NCBI GenBank assembly: GCA_946480445.1
Contig: CAMLJN010000001.1
Location: 339,352-403,351, forward strand
Length of the DNA stretch: 64,000 bases
DNA from: an uncultured Buttiauxella sp.
GTDB taxonomy: Bacteria; Pseudomonadota; Gammaproteobacteria; Enterobacterales; Enterobacteriaceae
Direction: 5' to 3'
Numbering within the stretch: the stretch's first letter is position 1; each line of letters opens with the position of its first letter. The translations under genes and the position numbers were made by a program. Shown here piece by piece: positions 42,512 to 53,205 of the stretch. Under the pieces are notes generated by a model that was not told where the DNA came from, ran no database searches, and saw only the letters and a program-made list of their open reading frames with translations.

Positions 42512-43276
42512 TTAGTCGGCATCAGGCACGCCGCTGTGGAATCGAAATTCATTGTCAGGGCCTGCGATCAGCGAGGCTTCCACTTCGCCAAAGAAGCGTA
42601 CCCGGTCGTTTATCTCCCCGCCGGCAATCTGCTGTGCCAGCGCCAGATAATCCTGGTAATGACGCGCTTCCGAACGCAGCAGCGACAGATAAAACTTCCT
42701 TAGCTCATCGTCCAGATATGGCGCCAGAGCGGCAAATCGCTCGCAGGAACGCGCTTCGATATAAGCACCGCAGATAAGCTTATCCACCAGCATCACGGGT
42801 TCGTGCGTGCGCACTTCACTCAGCAGTCCTTTGGCATAGCGGCTGGCGGTGATTTTTACATATGGGATGTTACGCGCAATCATGATCTGCCGCACCTGCC
42901 AGAAATGGTGCAGCTCCTCTTTAATCAGCAGCACCATGCTGTCGATAAGTTGCTGGCCCCAGCCGCCGTTGGTTTTCGGCATCACGCTTTTAGCAAGACC
43001 CTTATGGATCGTCAGAAAATCTGGCTCTGCACCGTCGCGGAAGGTAAAAGCTTCATAGGGTTGGAGCCAGGCAAGCAGCGCCTGCGCGCTCTCTTTATCG
43101 GCAACATATTTGCGTATCAGCAACATCGCGGTTTGCGCGGCTTTTAGCTCGCACACCATATGATCGGTCAACAGCAAGGGAAGGTTTTCCGGCTGACGGG
43201 CTTTTTTAATCCACGCAGCGGGAGTGGGGCACTGCAGAAATTGGTTAACGGGGGCGAGGAGTTGCTGATAGTCCAT
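42512..43276 (-). CDS. miaE: tRNA ms2io6A37 hydroxylase MiaE
   Basis: This 254-residue non-haem diiron monooxygenase hydroxylates ms2i6A37 in tRNAs reading UNN codons. The diiron ligands are visible as CELKAAQ, KEELHHF, YIEARSCERF and SEARHYQ. Salmonella has miaE at this locus; E. coli K-12 lacks it. I start at MDYQQLL (43276). Confidence 0.94.
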   Translation of the reverse strand: MDYQQLLAPVNQFLQCPTPAAWIKKARQPENLPLLLTDHMVCELKAAQTAMLLIRKYVADKESAQALLAWLQPYEAFTFRDGAEPDFLTIHKGLAKSVMPKTNGGWGQQLIDSMVLLIKEELHHFWQVRQIMIARNIPYVKITASRYAKGLLSEVRTHEPVMLVDKLICGAYIEARSCERFAALAPYLDDELRKFYLSLLRSEARHYQDYLALAQQIAGGEINDRVRFFGEVEASLIAGPDNEFRFHSGVPDAD

Positions 43277-43391
43277 CGAAATTTCCTGAAATGCAGCGGC
43301 AGAGCGCCGCTGCATCGCTGACTTTAGTGACCGATAGCATAATCATCGCCCTCTCTTTTGTCAGCAAGCTCAGGTACGCACAGGCCGCAGT

Positions 43392-43835
43392 TTACTTCAC
43401 CGCCAGCCCGGAAACGGCGCTGTTTAACTGTTCGGCTCGCTCAAAATTAAGCTCGGCGACACAGGACAGCCGCCTGATTTCATGGGCATTACCCGCGGCC
43501 CCACCGCTAAGCGAAGCCACAAATTGACACTGGCTATCGCGGTACGCAATGAAATGCCGCCCGGAAGCCACGAGCGCCGCGCGGGCCTTCTTTATGGCAC
43601 CAGGTTCCTCATCCCACCCGGCAATTCTGCCGGCGGCAATTTTACCCGCCTTATCCAGCGCCAGCTCGCTCTCCTTCGAGTGCTTTATCAGGCAGTCGCG
43701 CATACCCGCCTGGGAGTATTCGCCGCACGCTTCGCGCAGGGACGCTGCATCATGTGGCGGCTGCGGGGCATTTGCCAGCGCAAGTAGCGGCAGGCTGGCG
43801 GCTAGCAGAATGCATGCTTTCAGTGTTATTTGCAT
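43392..43835 (-). CDS. Secreted LprI-domain protein, candidate lysozyme inhibitor/immunity protein
   Basis: This 147-residue protein has a signal peptide (MQITLKACILLAASLPLLALA). It carries the DUF1311/LprI pattern: ACGEYSQAGMRDCL, then FIAYRDSQCQF, GGAAG and SCVAELNFERAEQL, with conserved cysteines likely in disulphides. LprI of Mycobacterium inhibits lysozyme. Its start overlaps the end of the LysM hydrolase-like gene by 10 bases, so they form an operon in which this would protect the periplasm. Confidence 0.78.
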   Translation of the reverse strand: MQITLKACILLAASLPLLALANAPQPPHDAASLREACGEYSQAGMRDCLIKHSKESELALDKAGKIAAGRIAGWDEEPGAIKKARAALVASGRHFIAYRDSQCQFVASLSGGAAGNAHEIRRLSCVAELNFERAEQLNSAVSGLAVK

Positions 43836-44590
43836 ACGCCGGTCTTCCCTTTTTTAATCAGTGATAATGCATAATCGAGTTTTCTGGCATAGTTAGGATC
43901 GCCGCCGCCGTTGTAGCGAAGCGCGATGGTCGAGGTAGAGATACTACGCCACCCGGTGATCACTCTGCGAACGCTCGCCTTCTGGCACCTGAGCGTCTGC
44001 CCGGGGCGTAAGATCTTGCTTTGCGGATTAAGCTTTTGCATTAATTCAAGTGTGCTTCCCTGCGCTTTCGCTATTTTTGCCATACTGTCACCCGGTTTGA
44101 CGGTGACTTCATAAATTCGGCTGTCGGTGAGAATACTTCGATGCTCAAATTGCGCCATACGCATGAGCAGATAGCCTATTCCCGCCTGAAGATTGTTTAA
44201 CGGCGTCGATCTGATCGTGGCGGGGGTCAATTTCTTTTTCCACGCTTCGGGCAGGATCAACTCTCCACCTTCCTTACCCGACAAAAACGATGTCATCCCC
44301 GGATCGCCTTTCACGCCGATTTGCATCGGGCGAAAATTCCATTCCGAGTTCAGGGCACCTGTTTCTACCCAAACCATCGCTTTAATTAGCTGCCAGTCCA
44401 GAGACATATAGCCAGGCGTTGAGGAAAGATGACGATTGTATTCAGCCACTACCCGCTGAATGTCGCAGTCCCAGGTATTCCACTTCACATCGCCTGGGGC
44501 TTTATTAATACCGTCCTGCCACTTTTCATAACCCGTTTTGGGCGTTTTTTGGGTGGACGTCTGGGTAGCATTAGGAGTCGAAGCTGTCAT
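43826..44590 (-). CDS. Lytic-transglycosylase-like protein with LysM domain, no signal peptide
   Basis: In this protein of about 254 residues the central part resembles an SLT lysozyme fold: KAMVWVETGALN (catalytic Glu position), FRPMQIG and NNLQAGIGYLL. A LysM domain follows (about 160-205: YEVTVKPGDSMAKIAKAQG, then ILRPGQTL). There is no signal peptide; the N-terminus is Thr/Ser/Pro-rich. A muramidase lacking export signals followed by a periplasmic LprI protein is the layout of a type VI secretion effector/immunity pair. I start at ATG 44590, with AGGA eight bases before it. Confidence 0.72.
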   Translation of the reverse strand: MTASTPNATQTSTQKTPKTGYEKWQDGINKAPGDVKWNTWDCDIQRVVAEYNRHLSSTPGYMSLDWQLIKAMVWVETGALNSEWNFRPMQIGVKGDPGMTSFLSGKEGGELILPEAWKKKLTPATIRSTPLNNLQAGIGYLLMRMAQFEHRSILTDSRIYEVTVKPGDSMAKIAKAQGSTLELMQKLNPQSKILRPGQTLRCQKASVRRVITGWRSISTSTIALRYNGGGDPNYARKLDYALSLIKKGKTGVCK

Positions 44591-44798
44591 GTTACACATC
44601 CTGTGATAACTGATAATTGAAACGGCTAAACTTTAGCCTTATTGCGTGCTTTTAAAACAGTTATGACGATGCTATGACAGAATAACCCTTCTGCAAATCC
44701 TTTATTATGGAAGTAAGGGAAAATAGAGATTATTGCCCGATCGGGGGAGGATTGCCGCGTGAAAGCGCAGCGGCTGAGCGCCGCCGCACCGCTTACTT

Positions 44799-45218
44799 TT
44801 AGTGGCGAACGCCGTCGTCGTCTTCGTCCAGGTACTCGTCCCCTTCTTCGCCTTCTTCACCGTTCGGGTCTTCGAAGTAGGTGCCCCAGCCGTCATATTC
44901 CACGCCAAATTTCTCGGCAAGGTTCAGCAGCTGTTCAACCTGCTCGTCAAGCAGCTCAGGTTTCAGGGCGCATTCGCTCAGCACGTCGCAGCAGATGACG
45001 GTATCGCCTTCTTCCACTTCCAGCTCTTCCGGGTCGGTAACCTCATAACCCATTTTGAACGCTTCCACCGCGGCTTTTTCCAGGGTTTCAAAGTCGTCTG
45101 CAGAAAGGTGATGTTCGATGGTGTACAGCGCGTCCGGATCGCTGCCATCTTCCAGTAATTCTTCAATAATCAAACGCGTTTCTTCGCGCTGCTCTTCCAG
45201 CAGTTCTGGATTTGCCAT
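44799..45218 (-). CDS. rraB: RNase E inhibitor RraB
   Basis: This 139-residue, very acidic protein matches E. coli RraB (138 aa; [20 protein letters not shown], acidic [13 protein letters not shown] end). It binds RNase E and alters degradosome composition. ATG 45218 has AGGAAAGGG before it. It is divergent from argI as in E. coli. Confidence 0.96.
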   Translation of the reverse strand: MANPELLEEQREETRLIIEELLEDGSDPDALYTIEHHLSADDFETLEKAAVEAFKMGYEVTDPEELEVEEGDTVICCDVLSECALKPELLDEQVEQLLNLAEKFGVEYDGWGTYFEDPNGEEGEEGDEYLDEDDDGVRH

Positions 45219-45316
45219 GGCCCTTTCCTCAATTTGTCGGCAGATACTTCTATTTTCACACACCCATCGGTTTGCCTCCACCTTTCCCCACAAAGATTTG
45301 TGAGTCCGGGGTTGCA

Positions 45317-45355
45317 AATGAATACTTATATATATAAATTGAATTTTAATTCACA
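45317..45355 (+). promoter_or_regulatory. Tandem ARG boxes (ArgR operator) of argI
   Basis: Box 1 (45317-45334) is AATGAATACTTATATATA. Box 2 (45338-45355) contains TGAATTTTAATTCA, a perfect ARG box core. They are 3 bp apart, the usual spacing for a hexameric ArgR site, and end 26 bases before the argI start. Confidence 0.9.
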
Positions 45356-45381
45356 AAAGTCGTAAGCAGGTGAGAATCAAG

Positions 45382-46386
45382 ATGAGTCACTTTTATCAAA
45401 AGCACTTTCTTAAATTACTGGATTTTACCCCGGCGCAGCTCCAGGCATTGCTGGCTCTTTCCGCAAAGCTTAAGCAGGACAAGAAAAAAGGAACAGAAAT
45501 TCAGCAGCTTACTGGTAAAAACATCGCGCTCATCTTCGAAAAAGACTCGACACGTACTCGTTGCTCTTTCGAAGTTGCCGCCTATGACCAGGGCGCGCGC
45601 GTTACTTATCTTGGCCCCAGCGGCAGCCAAATCGGGCATAAAGAATCAATTAAAGATACGGCCCGTGTGCTGGGCAGAATGTATGACGGCATTCAGTACC
45701 GGGGTTACGGCCAGGAGATTGTCGAGACCCTGGCGGAATTTGCGGGCGTGCCGGTCTGGAACGGGCTGACCAATGAGTTTCATCCTACGCAGCTGCTGGC
45801 CGACCTGCTGACCATGCAGGAGCAGCTGCCGGGCAAAGCGCTTAATGAAATGACGCTCGTTTATGCGGGCGATGCGCGCAATAACATGGGTAACAGCATG
45901 CTGGAAGCCGCGGCGCTGACCGGCCTGGACCTGCGTCTCGTCGCGCCAAAGGCCTGCTGGCCGGAGGAGAAACTGGTGACGGAATGTCGCGCGCTGGCGG
46001 CGCAGACCGGCGGTAAAATCACGCTCACGGAAGACGTGGCCTGCGGCGTGCAGGGCGCTGATTTCCTCTATACCGACGTCTGGGTGTCAATGGGGGAAGC
46101 CAAAGAGAAGTGGGCCGAGCGTATCGCACTCCTGCGCCCTTATCAGGTCAACAGCGCCATGCTGGCGCTGACGGGCAATCCTCAGGTCAAATTCCTGCAC
46201 TGCCTGCCGGCGTTTCACGATGACCAGACCACGCTCGGCAAACAAATGGCGGAGCAGTACGGCCTGCATGGCGGAATGGAAGTCACGGATGAGGTCTTTG
46301 AATCGGCCCATAGCGTGGTGTTCGATCAGGCTGAAAACCGTATGCACACCATTAAAGCGGTGATGGTAGCAACGTTAGCGAAATAA
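45382..46386 (+). CDS. argI: Ornithine carbamoyltransferase ArgI
   Basis: At 334 residues it equals E. coli ArgI. Carbamoyl-phosphate loop STRTR at 56-60, HPTQ, and ornithine-binding [10 protein letters not shown] are intact. It makes citrulline from ornithine and carbamoyl phosphate in arginine synthesis. Start ATG 45382 (MSHFYQK). It is repressed by arginine through the ARG boxes upstream. Confidence 0.97.
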   Translation: MSHFYQKHFLKLLDFTPAQLQALLALSAKLKQDKKKGTEIQQLTGKNIALIFEKDSTRTRCSFEVAAYDQGARVTYLGPSGSQIGHKESIKDTARVLGRMYDGIQYRGYGQEIVETLAEFAGVPVWNGLTNEFHPTQLLADLLTMQEQLPGKALNEMTLVYAGDARNNMGNSMLEAAALTGLDLRLVAPKACWPEEKLVTECRALAAQTGGKITLTEDVACGVQGADFLYTDVWVSMGEAKEKWAERIALLRPYQVNSAMLALTGNPQVKFLHCLPAFHDDQTTLGKQMAEQYGLHGGMEVTDEVFESAHSVVFDQAENRMHTIKAVMVATLAK

Positions 46387-46442
46387 TCTCCCTCTCCACG
46401 CGCCTCTCCCTACAGGGGCGAAGGAGAGAGGCCAGGGTGAGG
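46387..46442. repeat. GC-rich intergenic palindrome, copy 4
   Basis: CTCCCTCTCC and GGAGAGAGGCCAGGGTGAGG arms around CTCTCCCTACAGGGGCGAAGG. It lies between convergent argI and tabA. Confidence 0.6.
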
Positions 46443-46453
46443 CTAATACCGCC

Positions 46454-46978
<525 letters not shown>

Positions 46979-47188
46979 TTATTTTACCCAAACCTGTGCA
47001 AACGCATGTTTATCGCAAAAGATGTTGCAGCGGTGCTTCATGGGGAAAGTTTTTATGCAGTCCTGGAGCATAAAGCCGATGATGATGCGCGCCGCTAAGT
47101 TCGCAATATCCTGTTTAATATTAATATTTAAAAAAAAAGCAACGGCAATCACAGTTTGCATTACGCAAATTAACGTCGTTTTAGTCAT
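46979..47188 (-). CDS. Possible small membrane protein
   Basis: 69 codons from an ATG at 47188 with CAGGAAAATAG upstream. A hydrophobic segment spans about residues 2-20 (TKTTLICVMQTVIAVAFFL), and the tail is basic with two cysteines. No family is recognised. The surrounding DNA is AT-rich intergenic sequence, so it may be spurious. Confidence 0.35.
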   Translation of the reverse strand: MTKTTLICVMQTVIAVAFFLNINIKQDIANLAARIIIGFMLQDCIKTFPMKHRCNIFCDKHAFAQVWVK

Positions 47189-47582
47189 AACTATTTTCCT
47201 GAATTTTAACCGCCGAAGATGATCGCCTTTCACTTTTGCATAAGCATGCAATCATTTTAAGAATAAGTATAAATATCAATTGATTAAAAAAATAACCCGC
47301 CTGCATAAAATAACATTCGCGTAACAACGATACGCTAGAATAAAGGCGATAACGCTTAATTATGCATTCTCTTATTCGCTCTTATTTCATATTCCCTGAC
47401 CGCTATAAATTAATGATCAGAGAATTTAAAAGTCACCTCAGCGCGTGACAAACCTCACATTAAATAACCTTTAAGAAATTAAGATACGCCTCACAGACAG
47501 TCTTAATATCTATTTAAAATCCGCTGCAAAATATTTTGCAGCACGGGCACTCTTATCTCCGAATTAATGAAAAGGAAGAGTC
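47189..47582 (+). promoter_or_regulatory. AT-rich regulatory region of the arc operon
   Basis: This is a 394-base stretch without a convincing gene. CGTGA-N6-TCACA at 47444-47459 matches the CRP consensus at 9 of 10 positions, consistent with catabolite control. An inverted AAAATATTTTGCAG/CTGCAAAAT-type hairpin (about 47522-47542) lies in the leader. arcA is preceded by AAAAGGAAGAG. Confidence 0.6.
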
Positions 47583-48803
47583 ATGGACAAACATTATGTC
47601 AGTTCCGAAATTGGCCAACTACGCAGCGTCATGCTGCATCGCCCTAATCTCAGCCTCAAAAGACTGACCCCATCTAATTGTCAGGAACTATTATTTGACG
47701 ACGTGTTATCGGTCGAGCGAGCCGGAGAAGAACACGATATATTTGCCAACACACTGCGCCGCGAAGGCGTGGAAGTTTTATTGCTGACCGATTTATTGAC
47801 CCAGACTCTGGATATTAGCGATGCCAGGGCCTGGCTGCTGGAGACGCAGATCTCTGACTACCGCTTAGGGCCAGCCTTTGCCACGGATGTGCGCGGCTGG
47901 CTTGCCGATATGCCGCATCGTGAACTGGCCCGGCGTCTCAGCGGCGGCCTGACCTATGGCGAGATCCCCACCTATATCCAGAATATGGTTGTGGATACTC
48001 ACGAGGCCACCGACTTTATTATGAAGCCGCTGCCTAACCATCTATTTACTCGCGATACGTCCTGCTGGATTTACAACGGCGTATCTATCAACCCAATGGC
48101 CAAAGCCGCTCGCCAGCGCGAAACAAATAACCTGCGGGCGATTTATCGCTGGCATCCTGCGTTTACCGATGGAAACTTTATTAAATATTACGGTGACGAC
48201 AATATAAATTATGACCACGCAACATTAGAAGGCGGTGACGTATTAGTTATTGGCCGCGGGGCAGTATTAATTGGTCTGTCTGAACGCACCACCCCACAGG
48301 GCGTGGAATTCCTTGCCGAAGCCTTATTCAAACACCAGCAGGCCACAAAAGTTATTGCCGTTGAGCTGCCTAAACATCGCTCCTGTATGCACCTCGACAC
48401 GGTGATGACCCATATAGATATCGACACCTTCTCCGTCTATCCCGAAGTCGTCCGCAAAGACGCCCAGTGCTGGACCCTTACGCCGGATGGTAAAGGCGGC
48501 ATCAAACGCCACCAGGAACCGACTCTCCTGCATGCCATTGAACAGGCTCTGGGCATCGATCAGGTGCGCTTAATCACCACCGGCGGCGATGCGTTCGAAG
48601 CCGAACGCGAACAGTGGAACGACGCCAACAACGTGCTGACCGTTCGCCCCGGCGTGGTCATTGGCTACGAACGCAATATCTGGACCAACGAAAAATACGA
48701 CAAGGCTGGCATCACCGTCTTACCTATTCCGGGCAATGAGTTAGGCCGTGGCCGCGGCGGCGCACGCTGCATGAGCTGCCCACTTGAACGTGACGGCATC
48801 TAA
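47583..48803 (+). CDS. arcA: Arginine deiminase ArcA
   Basis: This 406-residue protein hydrolyses arginine to citrulline and ammonia. The guanidino-group-modifying enzyme signatures are intact: [24 protein letters not shown] and catalytic C396 in [10 protein letters not shown]. It is the first gene of arcA-arcC-arcB-arcD, which yields ATP from arginine anaerobically and raises pH. Confidence 0.96.
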   Translation: MDKHYVSSEIGQLRSVMLHRPNLSLKRLTPSNCQELLFDDVLSVERAGEEHDIFANTLRREGVEVLLLTDLLTQTLDISDARAWLLETQISDYRLGPAFATDVRGWLADMPHRELARRLSGGLTYGEIPTYIQNMVVDTHEATDFIMKPLPNHLFTRDTSCWIYNGVSINPMAKAARQRETNNLRAIYRWHPAFTDGNFIKYYGDDNINYDHATLEGGDVLVIGRGAVLIGLSERTTPQGVEFLAEALFKHQQATKVIAVELPKHRSCMHLDTVMTHIDIDTFSVYPEVVRKDAQCWTLTPDGKGGIKRHQEPTLLHAIEQALGIDQVRLITTGGDAFEAEREQWNDANNVLTVRPGVVIGYERNIWTNEKYDKAGITVLPIPGNELGRGRGGARCMSCPLERDGI

Positions 48804-48819
48804 GGCAAGGAGAGACGAG

Positions 48820-49731
48820 ATGGAACAGAAACCCACACTGGTTGTAGCCCTTGGTGGCAACGCGCTGCTGAAACGAGGCGAGCCGCTGGAAGCCGAAGTC
48901 CAGCGTAAAAACATCGATCTTGCCGCCAGCACCATCGCCCAGCTTACCACCGCCTGGCGTGTCGTGCTGGTGCACGGTAACGGTCCTCAGGTCGGGCTGC
49001 TGGCGCTGCAAAACAGCGCCTGCCAGGCAGTCACTCCCTACCCGCTCGATATTCTCGGCGCGGAAAGTCAGGGAATGATCGGCTACATGCTGCAACAGTC
49101 GCTGAAAAATCGCCTGCCGGACAGGGAAGTCAGCGTTTTGCTGACCCAGGTAGAAGTGGATGCCGGGGATCCGGCGTTCCTGAACCCCACGAAATACATC
49201 GGTCCGGTCTATGACAAAGCGCAGGCCGACAGTCTGGCCGCGGAAAAAGGCTGGACGGTAAAAGCGGATGGTCAGTACTTCCGCCGCGTGGTGCCTTCGC
49301 CGCAGCCGAAACGGATCCTGGAAAACGACGCCATTAGCGCCCTTATCCAGCGCGATCACCTGGTCATCTGCAACGGCGGCGGCGGCGTGCCGGTGGTGGA
49401 ACGAGCCGACGGCTATCACGGCATTGAGGCCGTTATCGACAAGGATCTCTCTGCTGCGCTGCTGGCCCGTCAGATTGAAGCGGATGCGCTCTTAATTCTC
49501 ACCGATGCCGATGCGGTGTATTTCGACTGGGGCAAGCCAACGCAGCGCCCGATCGCCCACATTACGCCGCAGGAGCTGGACGGCATGACCTTTGACGCCG
49601 GGTCGATGGGGCCGAAAGTCTCGGCGTGCAGCAGGTTTGTTGCGCAGTGCCACGGTATCGCCGGCATTGGCGCCCTGGCCGATGGCCCCGCCATCCTGGC
49701 GGGCGAAAAAGGCACGCTGATCCGCAGCTAA
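48820..49731 (+). CDS. arcC: Carbamate kinase ArcC
   Basis: The 303-residue amino-acid-kinase-fold protein has [10 protein letters not shown] and VHGNGPQVG at the N-terminus and [18 protein letters not shown] and GSMGPKV motifs. It makes ATP from carbamoyl phosphate and ADP. Start ATG 48820 has AAGGAGAGACGAG before it, 16 bases after arcA. Confidence 0.95.
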   Translation: MEQKPTLVVALGGNALLKRGEPLEAEVQRKNIDLAASTIAQLTTAWRVVLVHGNGPQVGLLALQNSACQAVTPYPLDILGAESQGMIGYMLQQSLKNRLPDREVSVLLTQVEVDAGDPAFLNPTKYIGPVYDKAQADSLAAEKGWTVKADGQYFRRVVPSPQPKRILENDAISALIQRDHLVICNGGGGVPVVERADGYHGIEAVIDKDLSAALLARQIEADALLILTDADAVYFDWGKPTQRPIAHITPQELDGMTFDAGSMGPKVSACSRFVAQCHGIAGIGALADGPAILAGEKGTLIRS

Positions 49732-49740
49732 CCGACCGCA

Positions 49741-49771
49741 GCCCGCCCCTCTCCGCTGGAGAAAAGGGCGG
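49741..49771. repeat. GC-rich intergenic palindrome, copy 5 (short)
   Basis: GCCCGCCCCTCTCC and GGAGAAAAGGGCGGC arms around GCT, between arcC and arcB. It is a truncated relative of the 23256-23346 element. Confidence 0.5.
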
Positions 49772-49804
49772 CAAGAAAAATTGAAATTTAAAAGGATAAC
49801 GAAA

Positions 49805-50808
49805 ATGACTATTAACCTGAAAAATCGTAACTTCCTGAAACTGCTAGACTTTAAACCTGCTGAAATTCAGTACCTCATCGATCTCGCCCGCGAGCTGAAA
49901 GCGGCGAAAAAGGCCGGGACGGAAAAGAAAACGCTGGTCGGCAAAAATATCGCCCTGATTTTCGAAAAAACCTCCACCCGCACCCGCTGCGCCTTTGAAG
50001 TCGGCGCGTTTGACCAGGGCGCGCAGGTTACCTATCTCGGCCCAAGCGGCTCGCAGATTGGGCATAAAGAGTCGATGAAAGATACCGCCCGCGTGCTGGG
50101 ACGCATGTATGACGGCATTGAGTATCGCGGCTATGGTCAGGAGATCGTGGAAGAGCTGGGTGAATTTGCCGGTGTGCCTGTGTGGAACGGCTTAACCAAC
50201 GAATTCCACCCAACGCAAATCCTTGCCGACCTGATGACCATGCTGGAACACGCGCCCACTAAAACGCTGCCAGAGATTGCCTTTGCCTACCTCGGCGACG
50301 CCCGCACAACATGGGTAACTCTCTGATGGTGGGTGCCGCCAAAATGGGCATGGATATTCGTCTTGTGGCACCGAAAGCGTTCTGGCCGGAGCCTGCGCTT
50401 GTTGAACAATGCCGAGCGATTGCGAAAGAAACCGGCGGCCGCATCATGCTGACCGACAGCGTGGAAGAAGGCGTGGCGGGCGTTGATTTCCTCTACACCG
50501 ACGTATGGGTGTCCATGGGAGAACCGAAAGAAGCCTGGGCCGAACGCGTCAGCATCATGACCCCGTATCAAATCAATCAGAACGTCCTGAAGGCAACCGG
50601 CAACCCGGCAGTGAAGTTTATGCATTGCCTGCCCGCGTTCCATAACGAACACACCAAAGTCGGCAAAGAGATCGAGGCGGAATACGGCCTGAAGGGGCTG
50701 GAAGTAACCGAGGAAGTCTTTGAGTCAAAACACGCCATCGTCTTTGACGAAGCCGAAAACCGTATGCACACCATTAAAGCCGTCATGGTTGCAACGCTCG
50801 GAGAGTAA
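49805..50808 (+). pseudogene. arcB: Catabolic ornithine carbamoyltransferase ArcB, frameshifted
   Basis: Two reading frames together give a complete 334-residue ornithine carbamoyltransferase: 49805-50326 (STRTR, HPTQ, LGDAR) and 50311-50808 ([28 protein letters not shown]). At 50303-50313 the sequence reads CGCACAACATG where argI has CGCAATAACATG and the family needs Arg-Asn-Asn-Met. Exactly one A is missing after 50305. Total length 1004 is one short of 1005. It is either a recent one-base inactivation or a sequencing error. As read, the first frame ends at residue 173, removing ornithine binding. The product would cleave citrulline to ornithine and carbamoyl phosphate for ArcC. Confidence 0.93.
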
Positions 50809-50881
50809 TTCCCTCGGGCGGCGAGGCTCGCCTCGTCGCCTGCTGTGCATTCGTGCGGCACCCGCCGCAGGAGGAAAGGAA

Positions 50882-52351
50882 ATGGCCGATGTTACCCACG
50901 GGGATGTCAGTGCGACATCCGCATCAGAAGACAAAAAATTAGGGCTCAGCGCGCTGGTTGCGCTGGTCATTGGTTCGATGATTGGCGGAGGCGTCTTCAG
51001 CCTGCCGCAAAACTTTGGCTCCGTTGCCTCACCCGGCGCGCTGCTGATCGGCTGGGCAATCACCGGCATCGGTATGCTGTGTCTGGCCTTTATCTATCAA
51101 AACCTCAGCTCCCGCTGCCCGGAGCTTGAAGGCGGCGTTTACAGTTACGCACGCGCAGGGTTTGGGGATTTTATCGGCTTCCAGTCCGCCTGGGGCTACT
51201 GGTTCTCCGCCTGGCTCGGCAACGTTTCGTATGCAGTGCTGCTGTTTAGCGCAATGAGTTTCTTTATCCCGGTTTTTGGCGACGGAAATAACCTGCCGTC
51301 GATTATCGGCGCCTCCGTCGTCCTCTGGCTGGTACATGCCCTGGTGCTGCGCGGCGTGCGTGAAGCGGCCTATATCAATACCCTTCTCACCGTCGTGAAG
51401 GTCGTGATCCTGCTGGTCTTCATTCTCGCAGTGCTGATCGCCTTTAAGATCGGTGTGTTCACCGCCGATTTCTGGGGCCGCATGATGATCGTTAACGGCC
51501 AGCAGCCGGTGCTCTTCGATCAGGTGAAAAATACTATGCTGATCACCACCTGGGTGTTTATCGGTATTGAAGGCGCCACGGTCGTCTCGGCCCGCGCGGC
51601 AAACCGCTGCGATATTGGTAAAGCGACGGTGATCGGCCTGCTGGGGGCGCTGGCGATTTACGTGCTGGTAAGCGTCCTGTCGATGGGGATTCTGGATCAG
51701 GCTTCCCTTACCGGGCTGAAAAATCCTTCTATGGCAGGCGTGCTGGAAAACGTGGTGGGGGTCTGGGGCGCGAAGTTTGTCGCAGGCGGCGTGATCCTTT
51801 CTGTTGCAGGTGCGCTGCTCGCCTGGACTCTTTTTGCCGCCGAGCTACCGCGAGTTGCGGCAAATGACGGCATTTTCCCGAAAATTTTTGCCAAAGAAAA
51901 CGCCCGACATTCTCCGTCCTTCTCACTGTGGATCACCAATGGGCTAATCCAGCTGTTCCTAATCCTCACCCTGTTCAATGCCGCAGGCTATCAGGCGCTG
52001 TTCTCTATTGCCACCGCCGCGATCCTGCCCCCCTATCTGTTCAGCGCCGCCTATGGCCTGAAGCTGGCGTGGACGGGAGAACGCTATGCGCAGGGCGAAT
52101 CCCGCACCGGCGGGATCGTGCTTGGCATTATCGCGACGGCGTACGGCTTCTGGCTTTGCTATGCCGCAGGCGACTCAATGCTGCTCAGCTCGCTGCTGTT
52201 CACCCCGGGGCTGGTCGTCTTCCTCTGGCAGAAAAAACGGCAGGGGGAAACGGCGCTAAAACCTTTTGAATGGGCAATTGTGGTGGCCTTACTGCTGCTC
52301 GCCGCCTGGACGTTAAAGCTGGTGATCGCCGGTTCAATACAGATTGCCTGA
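50882..52351 (+). CDS. arcD: Arginine:ornithine antiporter ArcD
   Basis: This 489-residue APC-family transporter has about twelve membrane segments and the GSMIGGGVFSLP motif in helix 1. It imports arginine in exchange for ornithine, completing the deiminase pathway. ATG 50882 has a strong AGGAGGAAA site. It belongs to the basic amino acid/polyamine antiporter subgroup with YdgI-type relatives. Confidence 0.93.
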   Translation: MADVTHGDVSATSASEDKKLGLSALVALVIGSMIGGGVFSLPQNFGSVASPGALLIGWAITGIGMLCLAFIYQNLSSRCPELEGGVYSYARAGFGDFIGFQSAWGYWFSAWLGNVSYAVLLFSAMSFFIPVFGDGNNLPSIIGASVVLWLVHALVLRGVREAAYINTLLTVVKVVILLVFILAVLIAFKIGVFTADFWGRMMIVNGQQPVLFDQVKNTMLITTWVFIGIEGATVVSARAANRCDIGKATVIGLLGALAIYVLVSVLSMGILDQASLTGLKNPSMAGVLENVVGVWGAKFVAGGVILSVAGALLAWTLFAAELPRVAANDGIFPKIFAKENARHSPSFSLWITNGLIQLFLILTLFNAAGYQALFSIATAAILPPYLFSAAYGLKLAWTGERYAQGESRTGGIVLGIIATAYGFWLCYAAGDSMLLSSLLFTPGLVVFLWQKKRQGETALKPFEWAIVVALLLLAAWTLKLVIAGSIQIA

Positions 52352-52507
52352 GCGAATTAACGCCCCAGATGGGGCGTTAAATACTGAAAAAGACATGATT
52401 TACAACATTTTTAATTAGGAAACAGGTCAAAACCGGATCCAACAAACAGTTTAAATCGCTGAGTGGCGTAAATTAATCGCCATAGAAATCAAGGAGTGGT
52501 GAACATC

Positions 52508-52987
52508 ATGAGAGCCTCCCGCGTGTCGTCGGAAAAAGAGCAAAACCAGCTGCTACTGTGCCAACGGCTGATTGTGAACAAAAGTTACCGCTCTCAGGAG
52601 GAGCTGCGCCGTGACCTGCAACGCCACGGTTTTGAAGCCATCAGCCAGTCGACGGTTTCCCGTCTTCTGAAGCTGCTGGGCGTCATCAAAATGCGTAACG
52701 CAAAGGGGCAAAAAATCTACGCCTTAAACCCGCAGGAGCAACCTGAGCCGGACGCCGCCCGTTCGGTGGCAGAGATGGTGATAAGCGTCGAACACAACGC
52801 CGAATTTATTATGATTCATGCCGTGGCAGGTTACGGTAGGGCCGTAGCAAGGATCCTCGACTACCGCGCGCTGCCGGAAATTTTAGGCGTCGTAGCCGGC
52901 AGCAGCGTGGTCTGGATTGCCCCCAGGGAAGTGCAGAAAACGCCGCAGGTCCACCGACGGATTTTGCAAACGCTTGGCTTACACTGA
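52508..52987 (+). CDS. ArgR-family regulator of the arc operon
   Basis: This 159-residue ArgR paralogue has an N-terminal winged helix (SQEELRRDLQRHGFEAISQSTVSRLLKLLGVIK) and a C-terminal oligomerisation/arginine-binding domain (GYGRAVARILDYRALPEILGVVAGSSVVW). Salmonella has an equivalent ArgR-like gene at the end of its arc cluster. It probably activates or represses arc genes in response to arginine. I start at ATG 52508 (MRASRV); GTG 52499 is possible because AAGGAG is at 52491-52496. Confidence 0.88.
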   Translation: MRASRVSSEKEQNQLLLCQRLIVNKSYRSQEELRRDLQRHGFEAISQSTVSRLLKLLGVIKMRNAKGQKIYALNPQEQPEPDAARSVAEMVISVEHNAEFIMIHAVAGYGRAVARILDYRALPEILGVVAGSSVVWIAPREVQKTPQVHRRILQTLGLH

Positions 52988-53047
52988 TGTTGAATGACTA
53001 TTCACGGCAACCGTTTGCGAGTGGGTAAAAAACTGTGAATTTGCTGC

Positions 53048-53075
53048 TTGCCTTGTCCATTTACGCGCGTATAAT
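53048..53075 (+). promoter_or_regulatory. pyrLBI promoter
   Basis: TTGCCT (53048-53053), 16-bp spacer, TATAAT (53070-53075), 25 bases before pyrL. In E. coli this promoter is also controlled by UTP-dependent reiterative transcription at the start site. Confidence 0.8.
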
Positions 53076-53100
53076 GCGCCACAATTTGCCGGGAGGAAGC

Positions 53101-53205
53101 ATGGTCCAGTGTGTTCAAAAAATTGCCACACCTCGTCGTCTGAAAGACGGCGCGACCCCGTTTTTCTTCCCGTTGCTGCAATCAATTCCAAAGGCCCCTC
53201 GTTGA
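53101..53205 (+). CDS. pyrL: pyrBI leader peptide PyrL
   Basis: 34 codons ([17 protein letters not shown], then PFFFPLLQ) start like E. coli PyrL (44 aa), with a GGAGGAAGC site. The T-rich PFFF codons are the UTP-sensitive pausing region. When UTP is low the ribosome follows polymerase closely and prevents formation of the attenuator hairpin. The reading frame ends inside the terminator stem at 53205. Confidence 0.92.
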   Translation: MVQCVQKIATPRRLKDGATPFFFPLLQSIPKAPR

